Of a stretch of 41,493 bases of DNA, positions 8,818 to 16,836 are shown in pieces; position 1 is the first letter of the stretch, and each line of letters begins with the position of its first letter. The stretch is from NCBI GenBank assembly GCA_017473435.1, contig JAFULG010000049.1:1-41493 (forward strand). The letters are read 5' to 3'. The stretch is from Clostridia bacterium. Its GTDB lineage: Bacteria; Bacillota; Clostridia; Oscillospirales; Acutalibacteraceae. The notes beneath the pieces are model-generated. The model saw only the letters and a program-made list of their open reading frames with translations. It was not told the origin of the DNA and did not search any database. The position numbers and the translations under genes are program-made.

Positions 8818-9732
8818 ATGAAACAGGAAACAAAGCTTGTAGCCATTATCCTCGCAGCTCTTATCGTATTCCTCAGCGGCTTCGGTCTTGGCGCAACAAG
8901 AGGCATCACAATCAAAGTTGAAGGCGGCGCAGCAGTTCAGACCGGCGGCACCCAGACAGCAGCTCCCGTAGAGCAGACAACAGCAACACCTGTACAGACA
9001 ACAGCTCCCGCAGAGCAGACAACAGTTGCTCCTCCCGCAGCAGAGCAGACAACAGCAGCTCCTGCCGGCAACTCAGGTTCAGTTACAGTTCCTCAGACAA
9101 AGGCTGAAATCGTTGCAGCATACAACAAGGTTGTTAACGAGGCAAAGCACTACGAAGGTAAGGTAACTCTTAAGAAGCACGACATTATCAATGTTCAGCT
9201 TAAGGATCTTCCCACAATTGCAGAAAAGATCATTACTCCCGTTATCACAAAGCTTACAACAACAAGCCCCGAAGAATATGTATTTGACGGCGGTAAGGAT
9301 GTAAACGATCCTGCAAGATTCGTTTCACACAAGATTGTTCCCAACGGCAGAGACGTAAACGTTCAGGAGGCAGGTATTGCTAATGCAACAGCAACAGCAA
9401 ACGCTGACGGCGGTTACACAATGGTTCTTACATTCATTGCTGAAACCTCAACCTTCGACGGTACAAAGACAACCTCAGAGCCCACACATCACAAGAGCGC
9501 TATGGATCCCCTTGAGCTCGGCTCACTTGATCTTGGTCCTATCACCATTTCAAATGCTGACCTCAAATATCCCGGTGCTACAATGACCGCTACAGTTGAC
9601 GGTCAGGGCAGACTTGTAAAGCTTGAGCAGAAGCTTCCTCTTGAAGGTACAGGTACAGGTAAGGCAGGTGTTTCCATTACCCTTAGCCTTGGCGGTTCAA
9701 TGGACGGTACTTACGAGTTTATTTACGGCTAA
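8818..9732 (+). CDS. Membrane-anchored extracytoplasmic protein, tandem paralog B
   Basis: 304 residues with the same architecture as the gene at 7642: membrane anchor at residues 7-27, Thr/Pro/Ala linker (about 46-88, with TTAPAEQ-type units) and an unrecognised extracytoplasmic domain of about 210 residues. The first 47 residues are identical to paralog A, whereas the distal domain is clearly diverged (for example VSHKIVPNGRDVNVQEAG against VEKIIPWNRDANVQEAG). RBS GAAAGGGG lies about 9 nt upstream. It has its own promoter and terminator, so the two copies can be expressed independently. The function is unknown; an envelope-associated binding or structural protein is the most that can be inferred. 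Confidence 0.87.
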   Translation: MKQETKLVAIILAALIVFLSGFGLGATRGITIKVEGGAAVQTGGTQTAAPVEQTTATPVQTTAPAEQTTVAPPAAEQTTAAPAGNSGSVTVPQTKAEIVAAYNKVVNEAKHYEGKVTLKKHDIINVQLKDLPTIAEKIITPVITKLTTTSPEEYVFDGGKDVNDPARFVSHKIVPNGRDVNVQEAGIANATATANADGGYTMVLTFIAETSTFDGTKTTSEPTHHKSAMDPLELGSLDLGPITISNADLKYPGATMTATVDGQGRLVKLEQKLPLEGTGTGKAGVSITLSLGGSMDGTYEFIYG

Positions 9733-9754
9733 TTTGTAAAAATTATAAGTACAT

Positions 9755-9785
9755 AAGGGCTGTCTTAAGGGGCAGCCTTTTTTGT
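9755..9785 (+). terminator. Terminator after paralog B
   Basis: AAGGGCTG pairs imperfectly (one bulge) with CAGCCTT, followed by TTTTTT, between the stop at 9732 and the next gene. Confidence 0.75.
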
Positions 9786-9804
9786 TGATAAAGGAGTGTT
9801 TTTT

Positions 9805-10767
9805 ATGAAAAAACAGCTTGGTGTACTTGTGGGCGCTTCTGCGGTTCTTGGCGGTGCAGCTTACGGAATTTCCGACGCCCTTTTCAAGGCTCTTATTTCA
9901 AGAGAATTCAGAGTGCCTAAGGCGGTGTCAAAATTCATCACCGAAAAGGAAGACAGTGGCGAAAATCCTCTTGCGGCGAAGTATAAGGAATGTATGCAAT
10001 ATGTTTCCGACTACGGCTTTGAGCGCCACGAAATGATAAGCGACAGAGGTCAGAAGCTTCGCGGATATCTTATGCGTCCTGAAAAGCCTTCGAACGTATA
10101 TGTTTTCGGCTCTCACGGTTACCGCAGCGACGGTAAGGGCGAATGGTGCTATTTTGCAAAGTTCTATTTAGAAGAAATGGGATATAATCTTTTCTTTGTG
10201 GATCATCAGAGTCACGGTGAAAGTGAGGGTGAATATATAGGCTTTTCTTCACATGAACATAAGGATTGTCTCAAGTGGCTTAATTATATGAATAACACCT
10301 TCGGAAATGATATTAAAATTATGCTTCACGGTATTTCAATGGGTAGCACTACAGTTATGCTTATGACGGGAAGTGAAGCACTTCCCGAAAATGTAAGATT
10401 CACTGTTGCCGACTGCGGATTTACTTCGGCTATGAATGAATTCAATTACAAAATAGATACGCTTAAGCTTCCCTTTAAGCCGCTTATTCCCATAATCAGT
10501 GCAATTAATCATAAAAGAGCAGGTTACGACTTCCAGAAGGATACCGATGCTCTTTCTGCGGTGAAAAAGGCAAGGGTTCCCATGCTTTTCGTTCACGGTG
10601 ATAAGGATTTGTTTGTACCTACTAAAATGGTGTACGAGCTTTACGACGCCTGCACGGCTGAAAAGGAGCTTTTTGTCGTTCCCGGTGCTGATCATGCCAA
10701 GAGTTACCACATTGATAAGGAAGGCTACGAGGCAAGGATAAAGGCAATGGCGGAAAAGTATTTGTAA
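9805..10767 (+). CDS. Alpha/beta hydrolase with N-terminal membrane anchor
   Basis: 320 residues from ATG 9805, chosen because AAGGAG (9791-9796) lies 8 nt upstream; a GTG at 9796 overlaps the RBS itself. A hydrophobic segment at about residues 5-22 suggests membrane anchoring with the catalytic domain outside the cell. The alpha/beta-hydrolase fold is shown by GSHGYRSDG, the nucleophile elbow GISMG (S178), the acid in HGDKDLFVP (D268, or D266) and the histidine in GADHAKS (H297). It belongs to the large group of serine hydrolases annotated as esterase or acylamino-peptidase-like; the substrate cannot be read from sequence. It follows the tandem paralogs after a terminator. Confidence 0.88.
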   Translation: MKKQLGVLVGASAVLGGAAYGISDALFKALISREFRVPKAVSKFITEKEDSGENPLAAKYKECMQYVSDYGFERHEMISDRGQKLRGYLMRPEKPSNVYVFGSHGYRSDGKGEWCYFAKFYLEEMGYNLFFVDHQSHGESEGEYIGFSSHEHKDCLKWLNYMNNTFGNDIKIMLHGISMGSTTVMLMTGSEALPENVRFTVADCGFTSAMNEFNYKIDTLKLPFKPLIPIISAINHKRAGYDFQKDTDALSAVKKARVPMLFVHGDKDLFVPTKMVYELYDACTAEKELFVVPGADHAKSYHIDKEGYEARIKAMAEKYL

Positions 10768-10769
10768 AA

Positions 10770-10946
10770 AACGAAAAGTTTTGGTCAAGATTTTACAAAA
10801 GCATGTCAGGGTTGTAAGGGGTGAAACCAATTACGTATTGGAAAACAACACGACAGTCTGAAGTTATTTTACAGGCTGCCGTGTTTTCTTTTATCGCTCG
10901 CCGCGAGGCATTCTTTTCTTGGAAGAAAAGAATCAAAAGAACTTCT
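10770..10946. repeat. Dispersed palindromic intergenic repeat (one clear arm)
   Basis: The 316-bp gap before the ABC genes is mostly repeat-like. The arm at 10897-10946 (CTCGCCG, then TTCTTTTCTTGGAAGAAAAG, then CAAAAGAACTT) nearly matches the right arm of the element at 38584-38777. The segment at 10776-10810 (AAGTTTTGGTCAAG, TTTTACAAAAGC) may be a diverged left part. A terminator hairpin lies between. No coding frame is supported. Confidence 0.7.
10847..10892 (+). terminator. Terminator after the hydrolase
   Basis: AACACGACAGTCTG (10847-10860) pairs with CAGGCTGCCGTGTT (10872-10885), with one mismatch and one G-U, followed by a T-rich tract. Confidence 0.85.
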
Positions 10947-11008
10947 CTTGTTTGTATCAGCCGCGCTCCTACTCTTAATTTATTGTTCAAAGAAAATTCA
11001 TATTCATT

Positions 11009-11017
11009 TGCTATACT
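11009..11017 (+). promoter_or_regulatory. Possible extended -10 promoter of the ABC exporter operon
   Basis: TGCTATACT is an extended -10 (TGn plus 5/6 hexamer). No good -35 is seen 17 bp upstream. It lies about 67 bp before the first ABC start. Confidence 0.4.
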
Positions 11018-11083
11018 ATCTCAAAATGTATTATTATGCCAAATTATTCGCAAAAATAGATAAATCTCCCAGGAGGTATGTTT

Positions 11084-12838
11084 GTGTTAAGACTTTTAGG
11101 GTATCTTAAAACAATAAAAAAATCCGTTGTTGCGGCAATGATTTTTGCAGTAATCAGCCAGCTGGGAAGTCTGGTTCTTCCGCTGATGATGTCATCAATC
11201 ATTAATAACGGCATAGCAAACGGCGATATCGATTATATTAAGAAAATGGGCCTTGCTATGATGGGTGTGTCTGCTGTTGCGGTTATAATTGCCTGCTTTA
11301 ACAGCTACTACTCAAGTAAAACTGCAACATCCTACGGTAAAATTCTGCGCCGTAATATTTTTCTTAAGGTTGAGTCTCTTTCTCAAAGGGATATTGACAT
11401 TGTAGGTACGCCCTCTCTTATCACCCGTTGCACCAATGACGTAAAGGTTCTTCAGGACTTTGTGATTATGGGTCTTCGTATGATTATCTCCGCTCCGATT
11501 ATGCTTGTCGGCGGTGTTGTTATGGCTTTCGTAATGAATCCTAAGCTTGCAAGTGTTATCTTTGGCGTGTTGCCTATAATTGCGGTTGTTGTTGTAATTG
11601 TTCTCAAGGTGGTTATGCCTCTTTTTAAAAGGAGACAGAAGCTTGTCGATTCCATCAACCGTTTTATAAGAGAAAAGCTTACGGGTATACGAGTTATCCG
11701 TGCTTTTAACAGGACGGAGCACGAGGACGAGCGTTTCCGGAAGCAGAATATTGAGCTTTCCTCCCTTACTCTTAAATTTCAGCGCCTTATGTCGGTGCTT
11801 ATTCCGGTCTGCATCGTAATTATTATTGCTGCACTTGACTTGCTTATCATTTTTGCGGCAAAGAATCTTGATAAAATGGATATAGTTACACAGCGAGAGG
11901 ATTTGCTTAATGCTATCGGTAATCTTCAGGCATTTGTAATTTACATGATTATGATTGTCTTTTCTGTTACAATGGCAGCGGCAATGTTTGTAATTGTTCC
12001 GAGGGCAAGAATTTCTGCAAACCGAATAGTTCAGGTGCTCGACATTGTACCTTCAATCACAGAGCCTGAAAGCCCCAAAACTACAGACGAAAGCAAAAAG
12101 GGTCAGGTTGAATTTAAAAATGTAACATTCCGCTACACTGACGGTGAGGATCCCATTCTTTCAGATGTATCGTTCACCGCAGAGGCAAACAAGGTAACAG
12201 CCATCATCGGCTGTACCGGTAGCGGTAAGTCAAGCCTTGTTCATCTCATTCCTCGTTTTTATGACGTAACCGAGGGTCAGGTGCTCTTTGACGGCGTTGA
12301 CGTAAGAGAGCTTTCACAGAAGGATCTTCATTCAAGAATCGGTTACATACCTCAGAAGGCATTTCTTTTCAGCGGAACTATTGAGGATAATCTCCGTTAC
12401 GGTGATGCGAATGCAACCGAGGAGCAGTTAGAAAAGGCATTGGAGATTGCTCAGTGCAGTGAGTTTGTATCAAATCTTGAGGGCGGCATGAAGGCTTTTG
12501 TCAGCCAGAATGCAACGAACTTCTCCGGCGGACAGAAGCAGCGACTTTCTATAGCAAGAGCTCTTGCGAGAAAGGCTGAGGTTTATATCTTTGATGACAG
12601 CTTCTCAGCGCTTGATTTTAAAACCGATGCGGCACTCAGAAAAGCAATAAAAGAGAATATCGATGCTACGGTTATTATTGTTGCTCAGCGTGTGGGTACA
12701 ATCCTTGATGCTGATAAAATCGTTGTTCTTGAAGGCGGCAAAATAGTAGGTATGGGTAAACATGCAGAGCTCATGAAAAGCTGCGATGTTTACAAGGAAA
12801 TTTATTCATCTCAGATAACAGAGGAGGATGCACAATGA
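11084..12838 (+). CDS. ABC exporter subunit A, degenerate ATP-site half
   Basis: 584 residues from GTG 11084. AGGAGG (11071-11076) is 7 nt upstream of this GTG but only 1 nt from the ATG at 11078, so GTG is preferred. Six transmembrane segments are followed by an ATPase domain with Walker A GCTGSGKS (376-383) and signature FSGGQ. Two catalytic positions are altered: the Walker B glutamate is Asp (IFDD, D505) and the H-loop histidine is Gln (VAQRVGT, Q535). Such replacements mark the non-hydrolysing site of heterodimeric exporters of the TM287/288, LmrCD and BmrCD type. The ATGA overlap with the next gene supports an obligate heterodimer. The exported substrate (drug, lipid or peptide) cannot be read from sequence. 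Confidence 0.92.
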   Translation: MLRLLGYLKTIKKSVVAAMIFAVISQLGSLVLPLMMSSIINNGIANGDIDYIKKMGLAMMGVSAVAVIIACFNSYYSSKTATSYGKILRRNIFLKVESLSQRDIDIVGTPSLITRCTNDVKVLQDFVIMGLRMIISAPIMLVGGVVMAFVMNPKLASVIFGVLPIIAVVVVIVLKVVMPLFKRRQKLVDSINRFIREKLTGIRVIRAFNRTEHEDERFRKQNIELSSLTLKFQRLMSVLIPVCIVIIIAALDLLIIFAAKNLDKMDIVTQREDLLNAIGNLQAFVIYMIMIVFSVTMAAAMFVIVPRARISANRIVQVLDIVPSITEPESPKTTDESKKGQVEFKNVTFRYTDGEDPILSDVSFTAEANKVTAIIGCTGSGKSSLVHLIPRFYDVTEGQVLFDGVDVRELSQKDLHSRIGYIPQKAFLFSGTIEDNLRYGDANATEEQLEKALEIAQCSEFVSNLEGGMKAFVSQNATNFSGGQKQRLSIARALARKAEVYIFDDSFSALDFKTDAALRKAIKENIDATVIIVAQRVGTILDADKIVVLEGGKIVGMGKHAELMKSCDVYKEIYSSQITEEDAQ

Positions 12839-14679
12839 AAAAGGTAAACTCCTCTAAAAGAACAGCTATAAAGGACAGATACTCTGCCTACCGTGATTCG
12901 CGAAGAAGCGAGAAGGAAAAGCCGAGAAAAATGCTCCCCACAGCAAAAAAGCTTTTTGCTCTGCTTAAGGGCCGTGAGGTTGCTGTAATTTTCACAATTC
13001 TTTGTGCGGCGGGAAGCTCATTTCTTTCAATTCTCGGTCCCAAGTATCTCGGTAATATTATCACCGTCCTTGACGAGCAGGTAAAAAATAAGCTTGCCTC
13101 GGGTGCAATGGACTTTACTCCCATCTACGGCATACTCAAAACGATTCTCTTTATTTATATCGGCTCTTCGGTTTTAGGCTTTTTACAGCATTACATTGTT
13201 GCCGGCGTAGTGCAGAAGCTTATTACGGATATCCGTTATAAGTTCAACAAAAAGCTTTCAAGACTTCCGCTTTCTTATTTTGACAATCACAATACAGGTG
13301 ATATTCTTTCAAGAATTACAAATGATATTGATAACATCAATAACACCCTGCAGAATAACCTTATTCAGATTATAACCTCTGTTGTAACCTTTGTCGGTGT
13401 GTTTGTGATTATGCTTACAGAAAGCGTTTCACTTTCCTTTACAAGCCTTTCACCCTTCCCCGTGTGCTTTGTTATAGCAATGGTAATTCTTCGCTTTTCA
13501 AAGCATTACTTCCGTAAGCAATGGAAGGAAACGGGTGACGTTAACGGTCACATTGAAGAAATGTTTACCGGTCACAGAATTGTCAAGGCCTTCAGCCATG
13601 AGGAAATTGCTATTGCTGAATTTGACGAAATCAATGAAAAACTTTGCGAATCGGGCAGAAAAGCGCAGTTCCTTTCAGGTCTTTTAAGCCCGCTGATAAA
13701 TTTTGCCAATAATGCAGGATACGTAATAATCTGTGTAATCGGCGGTTATCTTATTGTAAAGGATCAGGCTGATGTAGGCGATATAACCGCGTTTATTGCT
13801 TATTCCAAGCTTCTTATGCAGCCTATTACCGACCTTAGCAATATCGCTAACAATCTCCAGTCCTCACTTGCAAGTGCCGAGCGTGTATTTGACCTGCTTG
13901 ACGCAGAGGAAGAGGTTGAGGATGTTAAAAAAGAGCTTTACCTTGAAAACGGCGGTAGCGTTGAGTTTAAGAATGTTGACTTCTCCTACATTCCTGAAAA
14001 GCCTCTTATCAGAGACTTTAATCTTAAGGTAAATAAGGGAGACCTTGTTGCTATTGTAGGACATACAGGTGCAGGTAAAACCACCATTGTTAATCTTCTT
14101 ATGCGCTTTTATGAAATTCAGAGCGGCGACATTCTCGTTGACGGCGTGAACATAAAGGATATTTCACGAGAAAATCTCCGTAACATTTTCGGTATGGTGC
14201 TCCAGGACACCTGGCTTTTCAAGGGTACCTTGAGAGAAAATATCTACTATGGCAGAAAGGATGCTACCGAGGAAGAGTTCAACGATGCCGTTAAGGCGGC
14301 AAAAATTGACAGCTTTGTAGGCACTCTCCCTGACGGCTACGATACCGTTATTGAAGAGGGCGGCTCTAATCTTTCGGCAGGTCAGCGTCAGCTTGTTACA
14401 ATCGCAAGAGCGATTCTTGCTTCACCTGATATCCTTATTCTTGATGAAGCCACCTCAAGCGTTGATACAAGAACAGAGCTTCAGATTCAGAGCGCTACCT
14501 ATAACCTTATGCAGGGCAGGACAAACTTTGTTATTGCCCACCGTCTTTCAACTATCCGAGAGGCTGATATCATAATCGTTATGCGTGACGGATGCATAGT
14601 TGAAACGGGTAACCATAAGGAGCTTCTTAAGAAGGATGGCTTCTATGCGGAGCTTTATAATTCACAGTTTGCTAATTGA
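12835..14679 (+). CDS. ABC exporter subunit B, catalytic half
   Basis: 614 residues, starting inside the stop of the preceding gene (ATGA at 12835-12838). A basic N-terminal tail of about 40 residues precedes six transmembrane segments. The ATPase domain has Walker A GHTGAGKT (409-416), Walker B with the catalytic glutamate intact (ILDEATSSVD, E538) and the H-loop histidine intact (IAHRLST, H569). The signature is LSAGQ rather than LSGGQ. In heterodimeric exporters the slightly altered signature helps form the degenerate site with the partner's Walker A, which matches the changes in subunit A. The pair ends at a hairpin terminator (14688-14709). Confidence 0.93.
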   Translation: MKKVNSSKRTAIKDRYSAYRDSRRSEKEKPRKMLPTAKKLFALLKGREVAVIFTILCAAGSSFLSILGPKYLGNIITVLDEQVKNKLASGAMDFTPIYGILKTILFIYIGSSVLGFLQHYIVAGVVQKLITDIRYKFNKKLSRLPLSYFDNHNTGDILSRITNDIDNINNTLQNNLIQIITSVVTFVGVFVIMLTESVSLSFTSLSPFPVCFVIAMVILRFSKHYFRKQWKETGDVNGHIEEMFTGHRIVKAFSHEEIAIAEFDEINEKLCESGRKAQFLSGLLSPLINFANNAGYVIICVIGGYLIVKDQADVGDITAFIAYSKLLMQPITDLSNIANNLQSSLASAERVFDLLDAEEEVEDVKKELYLENGGSVEFKNVDFSYIPEKPLIRDFNLKVNKGDLVAIVGHTGAGKTTIVNLLMRFYEIQSGDILVDGVNIKDISRENLRNIFGMVLQDTWLFKGTLRENIYYGRKDATEEEFNDAVKAAKIDSFVGTLPDGYDTVIEEGGSNLSAGQRQLVTIARAILASPDILILDEATSSVDTRTELQIQSATYNLMQGRTNFVIAHRLSTIREADIIIVMRDGCIVETGNHKELLKKDGFYAELYNSQFAN

Positions 14680-14687
14680 TTTTGTAG

Positions 14688-14714
14688 GGAGCGACGCCCT
14701 CGTCGCTCCGTTTT
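14688..14714 (+). terminator. Hairpin terminator after the ABC exporter (repeat-like)
   Basis: GGAGCGACG (14688-14696) and CGTCGCTCC (14701-14709) form a perfect 9-bp stem with a CCCT loop, followed by GTTTT. It starts 9 bp after the stop codon. From general knowledge such GTAGGGAGCGACGCC hairpins are repeated in related genomes. Confidence 0.75.
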
Positions 14715-14730
14715 AAGATAGGAACATCAT

Positions 14731-15999
14731 ATGAAAACAGTTATCTTACCCAACAAAATACGTGTATTTTTCACTCCCGATGAGCGCCTTCGCTCGGCAA
14801 CGGTGGGGGTCTGGGTAAGTGCGGGCTGTAAGAACGAGAATGCCGATAACAACGGCATTTCTCATTTTATTGAGCATATTGTTTTCAAAGGCTCATATAA
14901 GCGTACGGGCTTTGAAATAGCTGAGGGAATGGATGAAATCGGCGCTTCCGTTAACGCTTACACAACAAAGGAGTATACCTTCTTTTACACAAGGGCGCTT
15001 GATTACCGTATACTTACGGCGGCGGATATACTTTTCGATATGCTCACCTCGCCGAGGCTTGATGAAAAGGATATCGAAACAGAAAAGGGCGTTATTTTCG
15101 AAGAGATTTCCATGTGTGAGGATGATCCCTCCGATGTGTGCTATGAGCTTAATGAGCATAAGCTTTTTGACGGCAATAATTTAAGTCAGGAAATTTTAGG
15201 CTCCTTTGAAAGCGTCAAGGGTCTGACGAAGGAAAAAATAATCTCCTATATGAAGGATTTTTATGTAGGTGAAAATATTGTAATCGGTGTAAGCGGAAGC
15301 TTCAATGAAGAGGAAATGCTGGAGAAAATCAAGGAATATTTCTCCTCTATTCCCGAAACAGGAAAAGCCTCAACCGATGAAGCTCTTCCCTTTAACGAGG
15401 GCTTTGCTCTTAAAAATATGCCTACCGAGCAGACACATATATCTATGACCTTCCCCGGGGTAGCAATAGTACACGAGGATTTATATGCTTTACAGATTTG
15501 CTCATTCATTCTCGGTACGGGAACATCATCTATGCTTAATCAGCGTATCCGTGAGGAGCTGGGACTTGTTTACAGCATTGACTGCTGGCTCGGGCGATAT
15601 GTTCATGGTGGCTATACTGCCGTATCAATGAGCCTTGTGCCTAAAAGTGAGAAAAAGGCTATTGAAGAAACGGTTAAAATTATCCGCTCCTTCCCCGATG
15701 AAATAACACAGCGTAAAATTGAAATAGCAAAGGAAAAGCTGATTTCAAGTCTTATAATGTCCCGTGAACAGCCTCAGAGTAAATTCTCCGCTGTGGGATA
15801 TAATACTTTGCTTTTAGGTAGAGTAATTGAGGATGACGATATTATAAGAGATATAAAAAAAGTAAGTCTTGAAGACGTAAAAAGAGTTTACGTTAAATAT
15901 TTTGATTTTGATAAAATGCTTTTTACCGCTGTCGGTAAGGTGAAAAAGGAAGAAGAATACAAGAAGATTTTAGAAGGTGTTTACAGTGCAGGAAATTAA
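14731..15999 (+). CDS. M16 family zinc metallopeptidase (processing-peptidase type)
   Basis: 422 residues. The inverted zinc motif HFIEH (H45, E48, H49) and the downstream ligand region EKGVIFEEI (E124/E125, about 76 residues later) identify an active M16 (pitrilysin/MPP-like) peptidase. The length and the motif MYEDDP-like (MCEDDPSD) match the single-chain bacterial subgroup that includes B. subtilis YmxG/MlpA. No signal peptide is seen, so it is probably cytoplasmic. AGGAAC lies 7 nt before ATG 14731. The stop overlaps the start of proB by 14 nt, so translation of the two is probably coupled. A link between this peptidase and proline synthesis is not established. Confidence 0.93.
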   Translation: MKTVILPNKIRVFFTPDERLRSATVGVWVSAGCKNENADNNGISHFIEHIVFKGSYKRTGFEIAEGMDEIGASVNAYTTKEYTFFYTRALDYRILTAADILFDMLTSPRLDEKDIETEKGVIFEEISMCEDDPSDVCYELNEHKLFDGNNLSQEILGSFESVKGLTKEKIISYMKDFYVGENIVIGVSGSFNEEEMLEKIKEYFSSIPETGKASTDEALPFNEGFALKNMPTEQTHISMTFPGVAIVHEDLYALQICSFILGTGTSSMLNQRIREELGLVYSIDCWLGRYVHGGYTAVSMSLVPKSEKKAIEETVKIIRSFPDEITQRKIEIAKEKLISSLIMSREQPQSKFSAVGYNTLLLGRVIEDDDIIRDIKKVSLEDVKRVYVKYFDFDKMLFTAVGKVKKEEEYKKILEGVYSAGN

Positions 16000-16777
16000 A
16001 AATGCAAAACGTCTTGTTGTAAAGGTCGGCACATCGACCCTTACTCACGAAACAGGTAAAATCAACATCAGGAGAATGGTTAAGCTTTGCTCTGTTCTTG
16101 CTGATTTACATAACAGCGGCAGAGAGGTTATTCTTGTAACCTCAGGTGCTATAGGTGTAGGAGTAGGTAAGCTCGGGCTTAAAGAAAGACCCAAGGACAT
16201 ACCCGGCAGACAGGCGGCGGCAACGGTCGGTCAGTGCGAGCTTATGTTTATGTACGACAAATACTTCGGAGAAAACGGAGTTAAAACCGGTCAGCTTCTT
16301 ATTACAAAAAGCGACATAGAAAACGATAAGCGAAGAACCAACCTTGAAAACACCTTCCTCAAGCTTTTTGAGTACGAGGCGGTGCCTGTTGTAAATGAAA
16401 ATGACAGCGTTGCAACAGAAGAAATAGTCTACGGAGATAACGACTCCCTTTCGGCTATTGTTGCAAAGCTTGTTCACGCCGATGTGCTCATAATTCTTTC
16501 CGACATTGACGGACTTTACGACGATAATCCTCACGAGAACCCCGACGCAAGACTTATTCCCGTTGTAAGAGAAATCAACGATGATATAATTGCTCTTTGC
16601 GGCGGAGCCGGAACAGACAGAGGTACCGGTGGAATGGTGACGAAAATACACGCCGCAAAAATTGCCGGAGACGAAGGAATTCCCACGGTAATTATGAACG
16701 GCTCAGATCCTGCGGATATTTATAAGCTTATTGACGGACACAGTATTGGTACGGTGTTTACAATTCGTAATTCGTAA
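15986..16777 (+). CDS. proB: Glutamate 5-kinase, short form without PUA domain
   Basis: 263 residues from GTG 15986, preferred because GAAGG (15973-15977) lies 8 nt upstream; GTG 15977 overlaps that RBS. ProB phosphorylates glutamate to gamma-glutamyl phosphate, the first step of proline synthesis, in the cytoplasm. The amino-acid kinase fold is shown by RLVVKVGTSTL, LVTSGAIGVG, VNENDSVAT, GDNDSLSA, LSDIDGLYDDNP and RGTGGMVTK. It ends after the kinase domain and lacks the C-terminal PUA domain of E. coli ProB, as do many short clostridial forms. The last residues (TIRNS) and the stop codon are encoded by a short ATTCGTA repeat, so the original C-terminus may have been altered by it. proA follows 59 bp downstream. 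Confidence 0.95.
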   Translation: MQEIKNAKRLVVKVGTSTLTHETGKINIRRMVKLCSVLADLHNSGREVILVTSGAIGVGVGKLGLKERPKDIPGRQAAATVGQCELMFMYDKYFGENGVKTGQLLITKSDIENDKRRTNLENTFLKLFEYEAVPVVNENDSVATEEIVYGDNDSLSAIVAKLVHADVLIILSDIDGLYDDNPHENPDARLIPVVREINDDIIALCGGAGTDRGTGGMVTKIHAAKIAGDEGIPTVIMNGSDPADIYKLIDGHSIGTVFTIRNS

Positions 16778-16785
16778 TTCAATTG
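16761..16785. repeat. Short ATTCGTA tandem repeat over the proB stop codon
   Basis: CAATTCGTAATTCGTAATTC continues to AATTG: near-tandem copies of ATTCGTA bounded by CAATT/AATTG. The proB stop (16775-16777) lies inside it. A related GCGTAAT-type repeat is at 26914-26945. Confidence 0.6.
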
Positions 16786-16788
16786 TAG

Positions 16789-16808
16789 CGCCGCCCAATG
16801 GGTGGCTT
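16789..16808 (+). other. Small hairpin between proB and proA
   Basis: GCCGCCC and GGGTGGC pair around an AAT loop (one G-U). No T tract follows, so it is more likely an mRNA stability or repeat hairpin than a terminator. Confidence 0.5.
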
Positions 16809-16836
16809 GACAGATCAACCACATTGAGGTGAAATT

